Shown: positions 44,246-57,290, counted from the stretch's first letter. The stretch is DNA of 64,000 nucleotides from Nitrosococcus halophilus Nc 4 (GCF_000024725.1 NC_013960.1:124001-188000), one strand, 5' to 3'. Numbers and translations are program-made. The notes: generated by a model not told the origin, from the sequence alone.

Positions 44246-44613
44246 TATAGATATTCCTGAGGTCAAAAACTGTGCCATTTATTGGTAGTATCATCAAAAT
44301 CTTAACTAATGGCACATAAATCAAGACCTGATGGGGGCGAGCGGAGGACTTCCGCTCGCCTAAGGCTATCCTTTAAACATATAGTAGTCTAAGACAGGAA
44401 GGTTGCCAAATAAATTCTATAGGGGAGCAAAAATATTTTCTCACCGGTGATTAAACTCTAAAATCTGGACCCAAGCTGAAGCATGGCTGAGGCCATCTTC
44501 CGGTATGTATTAAAGTATTACACCCTAGCGTTCCCTATTGACACTTAGTCAGTCGGCCACCTCCTATAAAACTTAAAACTGGTGTTGGAGCGGTCACAGA
44601 TCGGAGGCAGAAT
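44246..44613. other. Intergenic region, nothing recognised
   Basis: Divergent promoter region of about 370 bases between the RNA-binding protein gene and the membrane protein gene. No repeat or RNA recognised. An ATG at 44614 follows GGAGGCAG. Confidence 0.4.
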
Positions 44614-45594
44614 ATGGCCAACAAGACCGAAAACAGGGTATCCGGCCACGCCGAAGAAATGCTGAAGTCCTTCAAAGAGGAGGTCCATGCTGCCCGAGAG
44701 TTATTAGCGTTCGTCGTCTCAACGGGTCGCCGATCCGAAGATGGTCGAGAATTAAGAGACCAGGTTATCACCCCTATCCGGGACGCTGAGCAATTCCTTT
44801 ACAATGCACAATGCCCTTCTTCAGAGCAGCGGCTTGCCTTTGATCGGGCCTATCGTGAACTTGCCCTCTTTGCTGCCCCGGTGACTATCGAGACATTACG
44901 GGCGACTTCAGACGCCCATGGCCGAACGGCCTGGGGACTCACCTGGGGTAAACCCCTTTCTGAGGCCAAAATTTGGTCCCGAAAGCTCTGGATAATAACT
45001 ACTGTGTTGGTCATTCTGGCACTGGCGGGGGATATCCTTGGCCAATTTGCCAGTCAGTTCCTGCCAGCAGCCGGTGAGACAAGAGACTGGTTTTGGGTAC
45101 TGTTTGTCCATGCCCCTCTATTAGCGCTGAATACCCTGCTGCCTTTCACTTACGGCGGTATCGGCGCTTGTGCCTACCTGTTGCGGATGTGCCACGAATA
45201 TATCCACAAACGGGAATTTGATCCTAGGCGTATCCCCGAATATTACAATCGCCTGCTGCTCGGTATCGTCAGTGGTGGTGCGATCTTGCTATTTACCAAT
45301 AAATTGATCGCGAATGGGGGAGAAGCCATTCACTTGAGCTCTGCGGCGGTGGGTTTTCTTGCCGGTTATAACACAGACTTCCTTTTTGCCACGGTGGAGC
45401 GCATTATCGCGGCTATTCTGCCCAAGGTAGGCTTGGAATCGGTTCGTCGTGTGCCCCTCCGCGGCGTTCCACCAACTTCGCTCCTAGAAGACTTAACCTT
45501 AAGGGAGTTGCTCGATCGTCGCGACAAAGCAGCCACTGATGCTGACCGCCAATTTTATGAAGATCTGATTGCCCGCCTGAAAGAGCACCTTTGA
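44614..45594 (+). CDS. Membrane protein of unknown function
   Basis: 326 residues. A helical cytoplasmic N-terminus of about 125 residues precedes hydrophobic segments KLWIITTVLVILALAGDILG, FWVLFVHAPLLALNTLLPF, YGGIGACAYLLRM and LLLGIVSGGAILLFTNKL, then AAVGFLAGYNTDFLFATVERIIAAILP and a charged C-terminal helix. The G-F-L-A-G-Y-x-T-D-F segment recurs in uncharacterised membrane proteins, but I cannot name the family. The gene stands alone between core genes and the mosaic region. Confidence 0.65.
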   Translation: MANKTENRVSGHAEEMLKSFKEEVHAARELLAFVVSTGRRSEDGRELRDQVITPIRDAEQFLYNAQCPSSEQRLAFDRAYRELALFAAPVTIETLRATSDAHGRTAWGLTWGKPLSEAKIWSRKLWIITTVLVILALAGDILGQFASQFLPAAGETRDWFWVLFVHAPLLALNTLLPFTYGGIGACAYLLRMCHEYIHKREFDPRRIPEYYNRLLLGIVSGGAILLFTNKLIANGGEAIHLSSAAVGFLAGYNTDFLFATVERIIAAILPKVGLESVRRVPLRGVPPTSLLEDLTLRELLDRRDKAATDADRQFYEDLIARLKEHL

Positions 45595-45868
45595 AGGGGG
45601 ATGCTAGCTATTTTTGTTTTGCATCTTTCCTGGTTTTGCTGAATCTTCGTATTCTTCCATTTGCAAAAAAAGACGGCGTTTTGTCCTTTAATTTGCTTGC
45701 CGTCCCCCTCGCCGATTGAATTTTTTTGAGTGGTTGCTTTGGCAATTGGCGTGCACATTCGAAGGTTTTGCGCGTCGCCTTTGGCGTTTCTGCTACTGTT
45801 GGGGTAGTTTTTCTATCAGCTAGAATTTAACCCGCTATTGGGGTTAATGATTGAAACTGTCATAGGCG

Positions 45869-47539
45869 GTGTTTTTATTTGAGCAGCGCGACTCGTGTGT
45901 TCACACGGTCGGTGACAGTGTATCGATCACTTGTGAGTTTGCCGAGTTACCGCATTCACTGATTCTGGATGCAGGCGCTGAAACGACATTAGCAGACGAG
46001 TACCTCCTGACAGAAGCCGGCACCTTAAAGATTCGGAAGATCTATGACTGTAGCAAGCCAAAGCCTACTGTTGAGGTTTTCGTTGTTGCTCAACACCCTA
46101 CAGCCAAAGATGTTGACAGTCTTCTGGAACTAAAAGAGAAAGATCCTCAAAAGATTGTCAAAGAATTAGGACTGGAAGTCCCGTTAAAAGGTAATCCTGG
46201 AATGCGTAAGGCTATCTGGAATGCTGAGTTAGATCTAAAACTTGCGGAGACACAAATACCAATTACGAAGCTCAAAGGAGATAGCAAATGCATCTGGGAG
46301 CAACTTGAGAGCTATCTCCCCCTATTTGCCCTTTTCCAAAGTGATAGGCGGAGCCAGGACTCAGATGGTGAGGTTCAGAATCCGATGAAAGCAGCGGTCG
46401 CTGCTGCTATTGCTGAAGTAAAATCTGAGATCGAGCAGATTCAACTGAAGATTGAAGAGAAGGCAAAAACCATAGCCGAAAGCACCCATGAAGCCTTAAA
46501 AACAATAGATTCAAGTCTTGCGAAGGAACTCAAGCCTCAGTTTACTCAGCCAACTCCAGCGAAGTGGGTCGGTTTGTTCTCCGTTAACATGACTACCGAT
46601 CATGGAATTCCGCTTAACAAGAGAGGTAGTGGAATACGGAGATTGGTTCTGGTTAGCTTTTTCAAAGCTGAAGCAGAAAGACAACTAATTGCGACTAATC
46701 GACGTAACATTATTTATGCTATTGAGGAGCCTGAGACAGCTCAACACCCCAACAACCAAAGGGTACTCATCAAAGCTTTCAAAGAACTAACCTCTGAGCC
46801 AGGTTGTCAGGTGCTCCTTACAACTCACAGCCCAGGATTCGCCGCTGAGTTGCCAGTTGACGGAATTCGATTCGTCACGGTGCACGAAGGGAGTCCTTCG
46901 ATTCGTGCTGGTGTTGATGTTTTCGGGGAAATAGCGGCTACTCTTGGTGTGGTTCCTGATAGCCGCGTTAAGGTGCTTGTCTGCGTGGAAGGTCCTACGG
47001 ACGTTGCCGCCCTGAAGTCCCTGAGCCATGCGCTGCACCAACAAGATCCGAGTATTCCAAATTTAAGCGCGGACAGCAGAGTCGCTTTCGTTGTGCTTGG
47101 AGGCTCCACTTTGCAGCATTGGGTTACACAAAACTATCTGAGGGGCCTTGGACGCCCTGAAATCCATATCTATGACAGTGATGTAGCCAAGTACGGGGAA
47201 TTCGTGGCAGAAGTAAACAGTCGTACTGATGGCTCATGGGCAGTGCAAACTGCAAAGCACGAAATTGAGAGCTACCTACATTCCGACGCGATACTCGACG
47301 CATTTAATCTTAATATTGAGGTCACGGATCAACCAAATGAGCACGGCCATGCGACGCCAAAAGTGTTCGCGTTAGCGTATTCACAGGTTAACGGTCTTGA
47401 TGGGGTTATGGGAGAATCCAAAGCCAAGCAGAAACTTGCTGATAGAGCATTCCCGTTGATGATGGCGGATAGATTGAGCGAACGTGATCCTACCGGAGAG
47501 GTCGGTGATTGGTTCAGACGCATAGCAAAGATGCTGTAG
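45869..47539 (+). pseudogene. OLD-family ATPase/TOPRIM nuclease lacking its N-terminus
   Basis: 556 residues from GTG 45869; a TAG stop lies two codons upstream in frame. Present: signature region NKRGSGIRRLVLVSFF, Walker B IIYAIEEPETAQHP, H-loop VLLTTHSPGFAAEL, then TOPRIM elements VLVCVEGPTDVAAL, VVLGG and IHIYDSDVAKYG. Absent: the Walker A P-loop and about 100 N-terminal residues common to OLD/GajA nucleases. Such proteins often act in phage defence. As it stands ATP binding should fail, unless an upstream part is supplied otherwise. Low conservation of a ribosome site supports decay. Confidence 0.72.
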
Positions 47540-47639
47540 ACGCCTAACAAAAGCGTTAACTGGAATAGTTGTAGTGTCCAGTATTGCTAAGTGCTGCTAG
47601 GGCTCTATACCTGTGAGAGGCATAGCTAAAAAACCCATT

Positions 47640-47907
47640 TTTAATTCTACGACGTTTGCCGATGATATAAATCGCGCGAGCGCAAATACCTTCATTGACC
47701 ATAACAGCTCAAACTCTTCCGGAGAATAACGCTTCAAGCAGCATTCTAAAAAAGTTGGGCTTTGTGGCTGCTGGTGAGCTTGGCTGCTCGGACTTGTGCC
47801 TTGGTGGAATAGATTCTGATGTGGTCGTATATGGCTGCCCACCCGAAAATATTGGGAATATTATGGGGTCATTGCTGAAGCACTCGGAAGGGGTGAGCTG
47901 GATTTAA
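47640..47907 (+). pseudogene. GNAT-nucleotidyltransferase fusion remnant (duplicate of 49315-49760)
   Basis: LTITAQTLPENNASSSILKKLGFV is nearly identical to the end of the GNAT gene at 49049-49490. It then jumps to DVVVYGCPPENIGNIMGSLLKHSEG, which matches the nucleotidyltransferase at 49580-49840 (DVGVYGCPSEKYWECYGVINEAFGG). About 150 bases between the two are deleted, so this is a decayed copy of that pair. Confidence 0.75.
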
Positions 47908-48106
47908 GGGACCAGGTTAGCAGCATTCAAATGATCCCGCAGTTGAGGATATTAAGGGTTTGGCCACTGTGCATGGTAGGGTTAATGAAGTATTCTGGTT
48001 GGACGAAGAGCTCCGGAATAATTCACTAGAGCGGCAGAAACTTAACCACTAACCCCATACTCCGCCTGAGTCCACTCGGGTGGAGTTTCCACTGGAGTTA
48101 AGGACG

Positions 48107-48544
48107 ATGATTGACCCCAACAAAGATTATTACGGTTGGACTCAAGAAACCGTTGAGAAGCTACGCCAGGGGAAATTCAGCGAGATCAACATTGAACACC
48201 TGATAGAAGAAATAGAAGACATGGGGAAAAGTGAACGCCGGGAGCTTGAAAACCGTTTAACCGTGCTATTGGTGTATTTGCTCAAGTGGCGGTATCAACC
48301 GAATCGCCGTGGCCGGAGTTGGGCGCTCACTATTAAAGAACAACGGGTAAGAGTAAGCCGAGTTATCCGTGATAACCCAAGTCTTAAGCCACAATTTTTT
48401 GGAATTTGCGTAGAAGCCTATGAAAGCGCGGTAATCATCGCGGCGCGTAAAACCGGCTTAGATGAAAGCATTTTTCCCGCCACATTCGAGCAAACCGGTT
48501 GGACGTGGGAGCAAGTGTTGAATCCGGAATTTTTGCCGGAATAG
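48107..48544 (+). CDS. DUF29 family protein (copy 1)
   Basis: 145 residues from ATG 48107 (MIDPNKDYYGWTQETVEKLRQGKFSEIN). The DUF29 blocks HLIEEIEDMGKSERRELENRLTVLLVYLLKWRYQP and FPATFEQTGWTWEQVLNPEFLPE are complete. The family has unknown function, is common in cyanobacteria and is often multicopy near toxin-antitoxin-like genes. A paralogue, about 75 percent identical by eye, lies at 50267-50704 in the same relative position, evidence for a segmental duplication. Confidence 0.85.
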   Translation: MIDPNKDYYGWTQETVEKLRQGKFSEINIEHLIEEIEDMGKSERRELENRLTVLLVYLLKWRYQPNRRGRSWALTIKEQRVRVSRVIRDNPSLKPQFFGICVEAYESAVIIAARKTGLDESIFPATFEQTGWTWEQVLNPEFLPE

Positions 48545-48675
48545 TTCCATGGCTTGTTTCAGTTAGCCCTAATATTTAAGGGTCAAGTTTAAGGGTCAAG
48601 TCTTGATTAGTGCTCATAGAAGTCTATATCCGTTAAAATCATAGATCAAGATCCCATTTTTTAGAGGTAAAAAAT

Positions 48676-49029
48676 ATGGACAAACAATTTTCTGAAGCAT
48701 TTGCCGACGAATGGATAGGAGCTTGGAATGCTCATGATCTTGAGCGTATTCTTTCCCATTACGAAGATGATTTTGAGGTGTTTTCTCCTGCCATTGCAAA
48801 ACTTACTGGAGAAGCCTCTGGCATGCTAAAAGGAAAGAAGGCGATAGGGGAATATTGGTCAGGTGCCTTCGAAAAGTTTCCCGATCTTCATTTCGAACTC
48901 ATACACGTTCTGCGGGGAGTGAACAGCATCACGTTAATTTATGAAGGGGTGTTAGGGATTTCAGCGGAAGTCTTTCATTTTGGGGACTCTGGAAAAGTTT
49001 CCAGGGCGTTTGCACATTATGATCTCTAA
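48676..49029 (+). CDS. SnoaL-like/NTF2-fold protein
   Basis: 117 residues: FADEWIGAWNAHDLERILSHYEDDFEVFSP at the N-terminus is the classical NTF2-like (SnoaL) start, with W-N-A-H-D and the following strand; KAIGEYWSGAFEKFPDLHFELIHV and AFAHYDL complete the fold. Such small cone-shaped domains bind or isomerise small ligands; no specific ligand can be named. It lies between the two duplicated units and appears intact, with AGAGGTAAAA before ATG 48676. Confidence 0.8.
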   Translation: MDKQFSEAFADEWIGAWNAHDLERILSHYEDDFEVFSPAIAKLTGEASGMLKGKKAIGEYWSGAFEKFPDLHFELIHVLRGVNSITLIYEGVLGISAEVFHFGDSGKVSRAFAHYDL

Positions 49030-49048
49030 CAATGCACGGAGTTAAAAA

Positions 49049-49490
49049 TTGGAGCTGATTGAAATAACGGAACAAGGCCTACCGGCGAGAGCCATTGAAG
49101 ATTTTCCCGAAATCGCTATGGAAGTCATGCACTCAACGGCAAAACAGTATAAAAAAACTGGCTATAAGCCACCTTGGATCGGCTATCTGGCCATTGAAGA
49201 GGGCAAGTGTGTGGGGAACATGTGCATTCAAGACACCCCCACAGAACAACGAAATAGAAATTGCTTACTTCACATTTCCTAATAATGAAGGCCGGGGTAT
49301 AGCCACCCGCATGTCATCACAATTGATACAAATCGCGCGAGCGCAAATACCTTCATTGACCATAACGGCTCAAACTCTTCCAGAGAATAACGCCTCAAGC
49401 AGCATTCTAAAAAAGCTGGGCTTTGTGTCTGTCGGTGAGCTTGACCATCCTGAGGATGGTAGAGTATGGGAGTGGAAGCTGTTGACCTAG
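49049..49490 (+). pseudogene. GNAT acetyltransferase gene with a single-base frameshift
   Basis: Frame 1 from TTG 49049 gives MELIEITEQGLPARAIEDFP to GYLAIEEGKCVG; the correct continuation TCAFKTPPQNNEIEIAYFTF, NNEGRGIATRMSSQLIQIAR (acetyl-CoA loop) and SILKKLGFVSVGELDHPEDG is in another frame. One extra G in GGGG at 49213-49216 explains the shift. All other parts of the GNAT fold are present. Confidence 0.82.
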
Positions 49491-49579
49491 CCAGGTGTCG
49501 CGCTCGGCGGTGTATCGCTGGCCGTTCTTGAGTGGCGCGATGCTCTGGGTCTTCGAGGGTGTGGTTTTTTTAGAATCGA

Positions 49580-49840
49580 ATGGGACTGCGTCTAGTGGTG
49601 CTGTTCGGTTCCCACGCAAAAGGGCGGCTAGAACCGGGTCCGGATAGTGACATCGATGTGGGCGTATATGGCTGCCCATCTGAGAAATATTGGGAATGTT
49701 ATGGGGTCATTAATGAGGCATTCGGAGGAAGTGAGCTGGATTTGGTGCGACTGGAGGATGCCGATCCCCTTTTTGAGGGTTTTGTTTTCCTGGCCTCTCA
49801 TACCAATTTAACAAAAGAATGCAATTTATTAAGCTTGTAA
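49580..49840 (+). pseudogene. Minimal nucleotidyltransferase truncated by a MITE-like insertion
   Basis: LRLVVLFGSHAKGRLEPGPDSDIDVGVYG shows the GS-x10-D-x-D active site of MNT-type nucleotidyltransferases. Both ends are abnormal: a stop lies three codons before ATG 49580, and after PLFEGFVFLAS the frame enters the repeat at 49800, which supplies the last 13 residues ([13 protein letters not shown]). Family members usually pair with a HEPN toxin; none is present. Confidence 0.75.
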
Positions 49841-49891
49841 GTGTTTGTTTATATTAGACATATACAGTGCAAAATTACATGAAATTGGTAT
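49800..49891. repeat. MITE-like dispersed repeat, complete copy 3
   Basis: 92 bases with perfect 10-base terminal inverted repeats ATACCAATTT (49800-49809) and AAATTGGTAT (49882-49891). No coding capacity. It truncates the nucleotidyltransferase gene. Confidence 0.85.
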
Positions 49892-49895
49892 CATC

Positions 49896-49990
49896 CCTCC
49901 TCTTCGTGCGCACAGCGCACGCTACTTGTCGGCTTGTAGGGGGCGTGAAAATGACCACATTCCTCCCAAAATTTTTGCCGAGGTACTTAA
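49896..49990. repeat. Second copy of the 27085-27195 repeat
   Basis: CCTCTTCGTGCGCACAGCGC followed by ACGCTACTTGTCGGCTTGTA and later TTTTTGCCGAGGTACTTAAA. Same hairpin (GTGCGC/GCGCAC). It directly adjoins the MITE-like repeat. Confidence 0.65.
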
Positions 49991-50266
49991 ATCGGTATCC
50001 ATGCACCTCACCTTTGCACATGTCCTGAGCATGCTTAGCGCAGCCCCTCTAACCGGTACGGTCCTAGTCTCGCTGTTTTTGGTTTGGTGAATGGCGGTAA
50101 ATCTTGTTTTGCCTGTGGCGTTTGTGCGACGCTTGAACGTAACCATGACTGGCCCTCCGGCGGTCGGTTATGGTTAGGTCGGTAGGGCGACATGGGTGCC
50201 TTACCAGCCGCTAACCAATATCCCGCCACGGTTCGCCCCGGCGGGGTTTTCATGGGAGCGAAGACA

Positions 50267-50704
50267 ATGATTGACCCCAACAAGGACTTTTACGGTTGGA
50301 CTCAAGAAACCGTTGAGAAACTACGCCAGGGGAAGTTTAGCGAGGTGAACATGGATGACTTGATTGAGGAACTAGAAGACATGGGCCGTTCTGAACGCCG
50401 GGCGCTTGAGAGCCGTTTAACCGTGCTACTGATGCATTTGCTTAAATGGAAGCATCAACCGGATCGAAGGGGCCGGAGTTGGGCGGCAACTATCAGCAAT
50501 CAACGGCTCAGAGTAGCCCGGCTCCTTCGCGATAACCCCAGCCTTAAGCAACATTTTGCACAGATAGGCATAGAGGCCTACGAAAGCGCGGTACTCGATG
50601 CTGTAGCAGAGACGGAACTAGACAAAGACACTTTTCCCGCCACATTCGAGCAAACCGGGTGGACCTGGGCGCAGGTGTTAGATTCGGAATTTTTGCCGGA
50701 ATAG
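50267..50704 (+). CDS. DUF29 family protein (copy 2)
   Basis: 145 residues from ATG 50267, with GGAG nine bases upstream. MIDPNKDFYGWTQETVEKLRQGKFSEVN, DLIEELEDMGRSERRALESRLTVLLMHLLKWKHQP and FPATFEQTGWTWAQVLDSEFLPE give a complete domain. The DNA following the stop (ATAGTTCCAYGGCTTGTTTC AGTTAGCCC) is also shared with copy 1, so the duplicated block extends past the gene. Confidence 0.85.
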   Translation: MIDPNKDFYGWTQETVEKLRQGKFSEVNMDDLIEELEDMGRSERRALESRLTVLLMHLLKWKHQPDRRGRSWAATISNQRLRVARLLRDNPSLKQHFAQIGIEAYESAVLDAVAETELDKDTFPATFEQTGWTWAQVLDSEFLPE

Positions 50705-50829
50705 TTCCACGGCTTGTTTCAGTTAGCCCCTGAGCGTAGGGGAGTGGCTTATCTTTCGTCTGGCGCTTACTTACTGCTTACATAAAAAAACAGCGGTCCC
50801 GCATTATTGAATAAGCCGCTGATTTTACA

Positions 50830-50905
50830 TGGTGGCCAGGGACAGAATCGAACTGCCGACACGGGGATTTTCAGTCCCCTGCTCTACCGACTGAGCTACC
50901 TGGCC
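50830..50905 (-). tRNA. tRNA-Phe (GAA)
   Basis: 76 bases on the minus strand including an encoded CCA end. Acceptor stem GGCCAGG pairs with CCTGGCC; the D arm is GCTCAGTCGGTAGAGC; the anticodon arm GGGGACTGAAAATCCCC shows anticodon GAA; the T arm contains GTTCGATTC. Confidence 0.95.
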
Positions 50906-51030
50906 TTGAAAACCGTCTATAATAATACGTTTCGGTCGCCATTAAAACGATTTAGCGACCATAAGTCAAGGCGACATTAGAAATTAGGTCGCGTATACTG
51001 ATGATGAACTGCTGAGAATTCCGGTTACGA

Positions 51031-51489
51031 ATGTTTCGCTTACTTTTTTTTCTTTTTCTTACCTTTCCTCTTATTGAGATCTATTTCCTGATCCGCGTTG
51101 GCAGTGCCATCGGTCCTGGTTGGACTGTGTTTCTATGTATTTTCACGGCGGTGGTGGGCGCGGCGTTATTGCGTCAGCAAGGCTTCTCTACCTTGAGCCG
51201 GGTTCAGACGACCATGGCCCGCGGCGAGGTCCCGGCGTTGGAGATGCTAGAAGGTGCTGTCCTGCTGACTTGCGGGATTTTTCTCCTGACCCCAGGTTTT
51301 TTTACTGATACCTTGGGCTTTTTGGGGCTCATCCCTAGTCTTCGTCAGGCCTTCGTGCTCTGGGCCGTAAAGCGTGCCCTACAACGTGAGGAGTTCGAAG
51401 TGACGGTATATCGCCAAGGACCCGATGACTCAAGCCACCGCCAGCGGCCTCGTGTCATTGAAGGTCGTGCCAAACGTGAAGATGAGTAA
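51031..51489 (+). CDS. fxsA: FxsA family membrane protein
   Basis: 152 residues with the family's start MFRLLFFLFLTFPLIEIYFLIRVG and the cytoplasmic segment GAALLRQQGFSTLSRVQTTMARGEVPALEMLEGAVLLTCGIFLLTPGFFTDTLGFLGLIP. Named for suppression of F-plasmid exclusion of phage T7 in E. coli; its cellular role is unclear. It lies immediately upstream of groES-groEL, as in many gammaproteobacteria, but the CIRCE promoter between them shows separate transcription. Confidence 0.9.
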   Translation: MFRLLFFLFLTFPLIEIYFLIRVGSAIGPGWTVFLCIFTAVVGAALLRQQGFSTLSRVQTTMARGEVPALEMLEGAVLLTCGIFLLTPGFFTDTLGFLGLIPSLRQAFVLWAVKRALQREEFEVTVYRQGPDDSSHRQRPRVIEGRAKREDE

Positions 51490-51575
51490 AGCGCTCTAGC
51501 CTACCGTTCTACCTTCTGCCATCGCTAACCTCCTGTAATTCTTAATTTCTTTACAAGTTCACGGGGGATTCCCTG

Positions 51576-51603
51576 TTGACTCGCATTGCGATGTTGCTAT
51601 TAT
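51576..51603 (+). promoter_or_regulatory. groES promoter
   Basis: TTGACT (51576-51581), 16 bases, TATTAT (51598-51603). It overlaps the CIRCE element so that HrcA binding would block it. Confidence 0.65.
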
Positions 51604-51629
51604 TAGCACTCACTAGGGGTGAGTGCTAA
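51603..51629 (+). promoter_or_regulatory. CIRCE element (HrcA operator)
   Basis: Perfect TTAGCACTC-N9-GAGTGCTAA. This is the known operator of the HrcA heat-shock repressor. Confidence 0.95.
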
Positions 51630-51730
51630 TAATTTTTTTGGTGCCGCCCTTGAAACCCAGAGGGGTCATCCCCATAACAAGCATTCGTAGATTTCCCTAT
51701 ATCAACATCAAAAGTAACGAGGAGAAGTTG

Positions 51731-52021
51731 ATGAAGATTCGCCCACTTCATGATCGCGTTATCATTCGTCGTATGGAGGAAGAAAAAACTTCCTCTGGCG
51801 GTATTGTGATTCCGGACACAGCGGCTGAAAAGCCTATCCGCGGTGAAGTCATTGCCGTTGGCAATGGCAAGACTCTTGAAAATGGAGAAGTTCGTGCCCT
51901 TGACGTGAAGGTGGGGGATAAAGTGCTATTTGGCAAATATTCCGGCACCGAGGTTAAGGTCGAAGACGAAGATCTGCTAGTGATGCGTGAAGATGACATC
52001 ATGGCAGTGCTCGAGGGTTAG
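51731..52021 (+). CDS. groS: Co-chaperonin GroES
   Basis: 96 residues from ATG 51731 with AGGAG upstream: [35 protein letters not shown] carries the mobile loop (residues about 17-32) that binds Gro[38 protein letters not shown] completes the barrel. Forms the heptameric lid of the chaperonin. First gene of the groESL operon under CIRCE control. Confidence 0.97.
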   Translation: MKIRPLHDRVIIRRMEEEKTSSGGIVIPDTAAEKPIRGEVIAVGNGKTLENGEVRALDVKVGDKVLFGKYSGTEVKVEDEDLLVMREDDIMAVLEG

Positions 52022-52059
52022 GACGCGGCTGGCAACGCGACAAGGTCTTGAAGCAATAA

Positions 52060-53736
<1,677 letters not shown>

Positions 53737-53770
53737 AGGGCCCAGACCCACTCTCTAGGATTGAGAAAAA

Positions 53771-53800
53771 AGCCCCGATCTTAAAGATCGGGGCTTTTTT
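53771..53800 (+). terminator. Terminator of groES-groEL
   Basis: GCCCCGATC / GATCGGGGC hairpin followed by six T, 35 bases after the groEL stop. Confidence 0.92.
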
Positions 53801-53843
53801 ATAGCATTAACCACCAGAGACACCCCTCGCTTATCTAGAACTT

Positions 53844-53929
53844 ATACCAATCCCATAACCCCCCCTCATCCTAACCTTCTCCCGCCAGGGGAGAAGGGAT
53901 AAAAGAGCGTTAATTTCTGGGATTAGTAT
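53844..53929. repeat. MITE-like element with CTTCTCCC palindrome core
   Basis: Ends ATACCAATCCCA (53844-53855) and TGGGATTAGTAT (53918-53929), inverted with one mismatch, around a CCTTCTCCCGCCAGGGGAGA hairpin. The first eight bases equal the end of the 49800 repeat family. Confidence 0.7.
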
Positions 53930-53968
53930 TAGGTTACCTCGCTGGCCATGAGCCCTGCTACGGTGTTA

Positions 53969-54373
53969 TCAAGAGGGGAAGGTGCCGGGTTGGGCAAGAT
54001 CCTCTAGGATGGGGCAACTCGGCCGTTGGTCGCCATGGCAGCGTTCCATGAGCTGGATCAGGGTGGCGCGCATGGCGGTTAGCTCGGCGATTTTGGTATC
54101 AATATCCGCAACCCGTTGCTTGGTCAGTCGTTTGACTTCGGCGCTGGCGCGGTTTTGGTCTTTATAGAGAGACAGTAAATTGCGGCATTCCTCAATACTG
54201 AAGCCAAGACTGCGGGCACGCTTGACAAACTGGAGGGTGCGGACGGTCTCCTGGTCGTAGCAACGATAGCCATTGCTCGCCCGCTGAGAAGAAACTAAGC
54301 CAATGTCTTCGTAATAACGTATCGTTTTAGCCGGTACCCCCGATTGACTGGAAGCTTTGCTGATGTTGATCAT
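53969..54373 (-). CDS. cueR: Copper-responsive MerR regulator CueR
   Basis: About 134 residues from ATG 54373 (MINISKASSQSGVPAKTIRYYEDIGLV is the MerR winged-helix). The metal-binding pair Cys-x7-Cys in CHGDQRPSCPIL matches CueR, which senses Cu(I), Ag(I) or Au(I). Last gene of copA-copZ-cueR. Its target box is found upstream of copA (57267-57287). Confidence 0.9.
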   Translation of the reverse strand: MINISKASSQSGVPAKTIRYYEDIGLVSSQRASNGYRCYDQETVRTLQFVKRARSLGFSIEECRNLLSLYKDQNRASAEVKRLTKQRVADIDTKIAELTAMRATLIQLMERCHGDQRPSCPILEDLAQPGTFPS

Positions 54374-54391
54374 TGGAGCCACCCTCATCGG

Positions 54392-54601
54392 TCAAGGTGA
54401 GACCAAACCTTCGTAATCAAACCCTGCGCCCTCCACGGCTTGGGCGACCAAGGTATCGTCCTCGACTCCCGTGACGGTAACCTGTTTATTTTCCAAATCC
54501 ACTTTGACGGTTGCGGCAGGGGCTATTCCTTTAATCGCCTTTTCCACGGATTGGGCACAGCCCCCGCAGGTCATGCCTTCCACTTTGTAGGTTTTTTCCA
54601 T
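54392..54601 (-). CDS. copZ: Copper chaperone CopZ (HMA domain)
   Basis: 69 residues from ATG 54601: EKTYKVEGMTCGGCAQSVEKAIKG contains the CxxC copper site (MTCGGC), followed by the conserved VKVDLENKQVTVTG strand. It hands Cu(I) to CopA and CueR. It lies between copA and cueR with short gaps. Confidence 0.92.
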   Translation of the reverse strand: MEKTYKVEGMTCGGCAQSVEKAIKGIAPAATVKVDLENKQVTVTGVEDDTLVAQAVEGAGFDYEGLVSP

Positions 54602-54647
54602 TGTTGCTCTCCTTTCAGTCATCATTTGCTTTCAATAGTAAAACGGC

Positions 54648-57107
<2,460 letters not shown>

Positions 57108-57266
57108 AGGCTTATACCCATTTTATATAATTTTTCATTTGCAACCTTCATAAATGAATGGCGTTCTTTGATTAACTGAAGTGACCTGGATTGCCGTTTC
57201 CGCCTTCATGGATATGAAAACTCCGGGCTTTTTGCGTAAGTTCTGATTGAATGGATATTACTATCC
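57108..57266. other. copA leader region
   Basis: About 160 bases between the CueR promoter and copA. No gene or regulatory fold recognised. Confidence 0.4.
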
Positions 57267-57290
57267 ACCTTCCAGTCACTGGAAGGTCAA
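57267..57290 (-). promoter_or_regulatory. CueR box and copA promoter
   Basis: Perfect dyad ACCTTCCAGT-C-ACTGGAAGGT (57267-57287). On the minus strand TTGACC overlaps its left side and GATAGT follows after 19 bases, the long spacer typical of MerR-type promoters. Confidence 0.93.
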
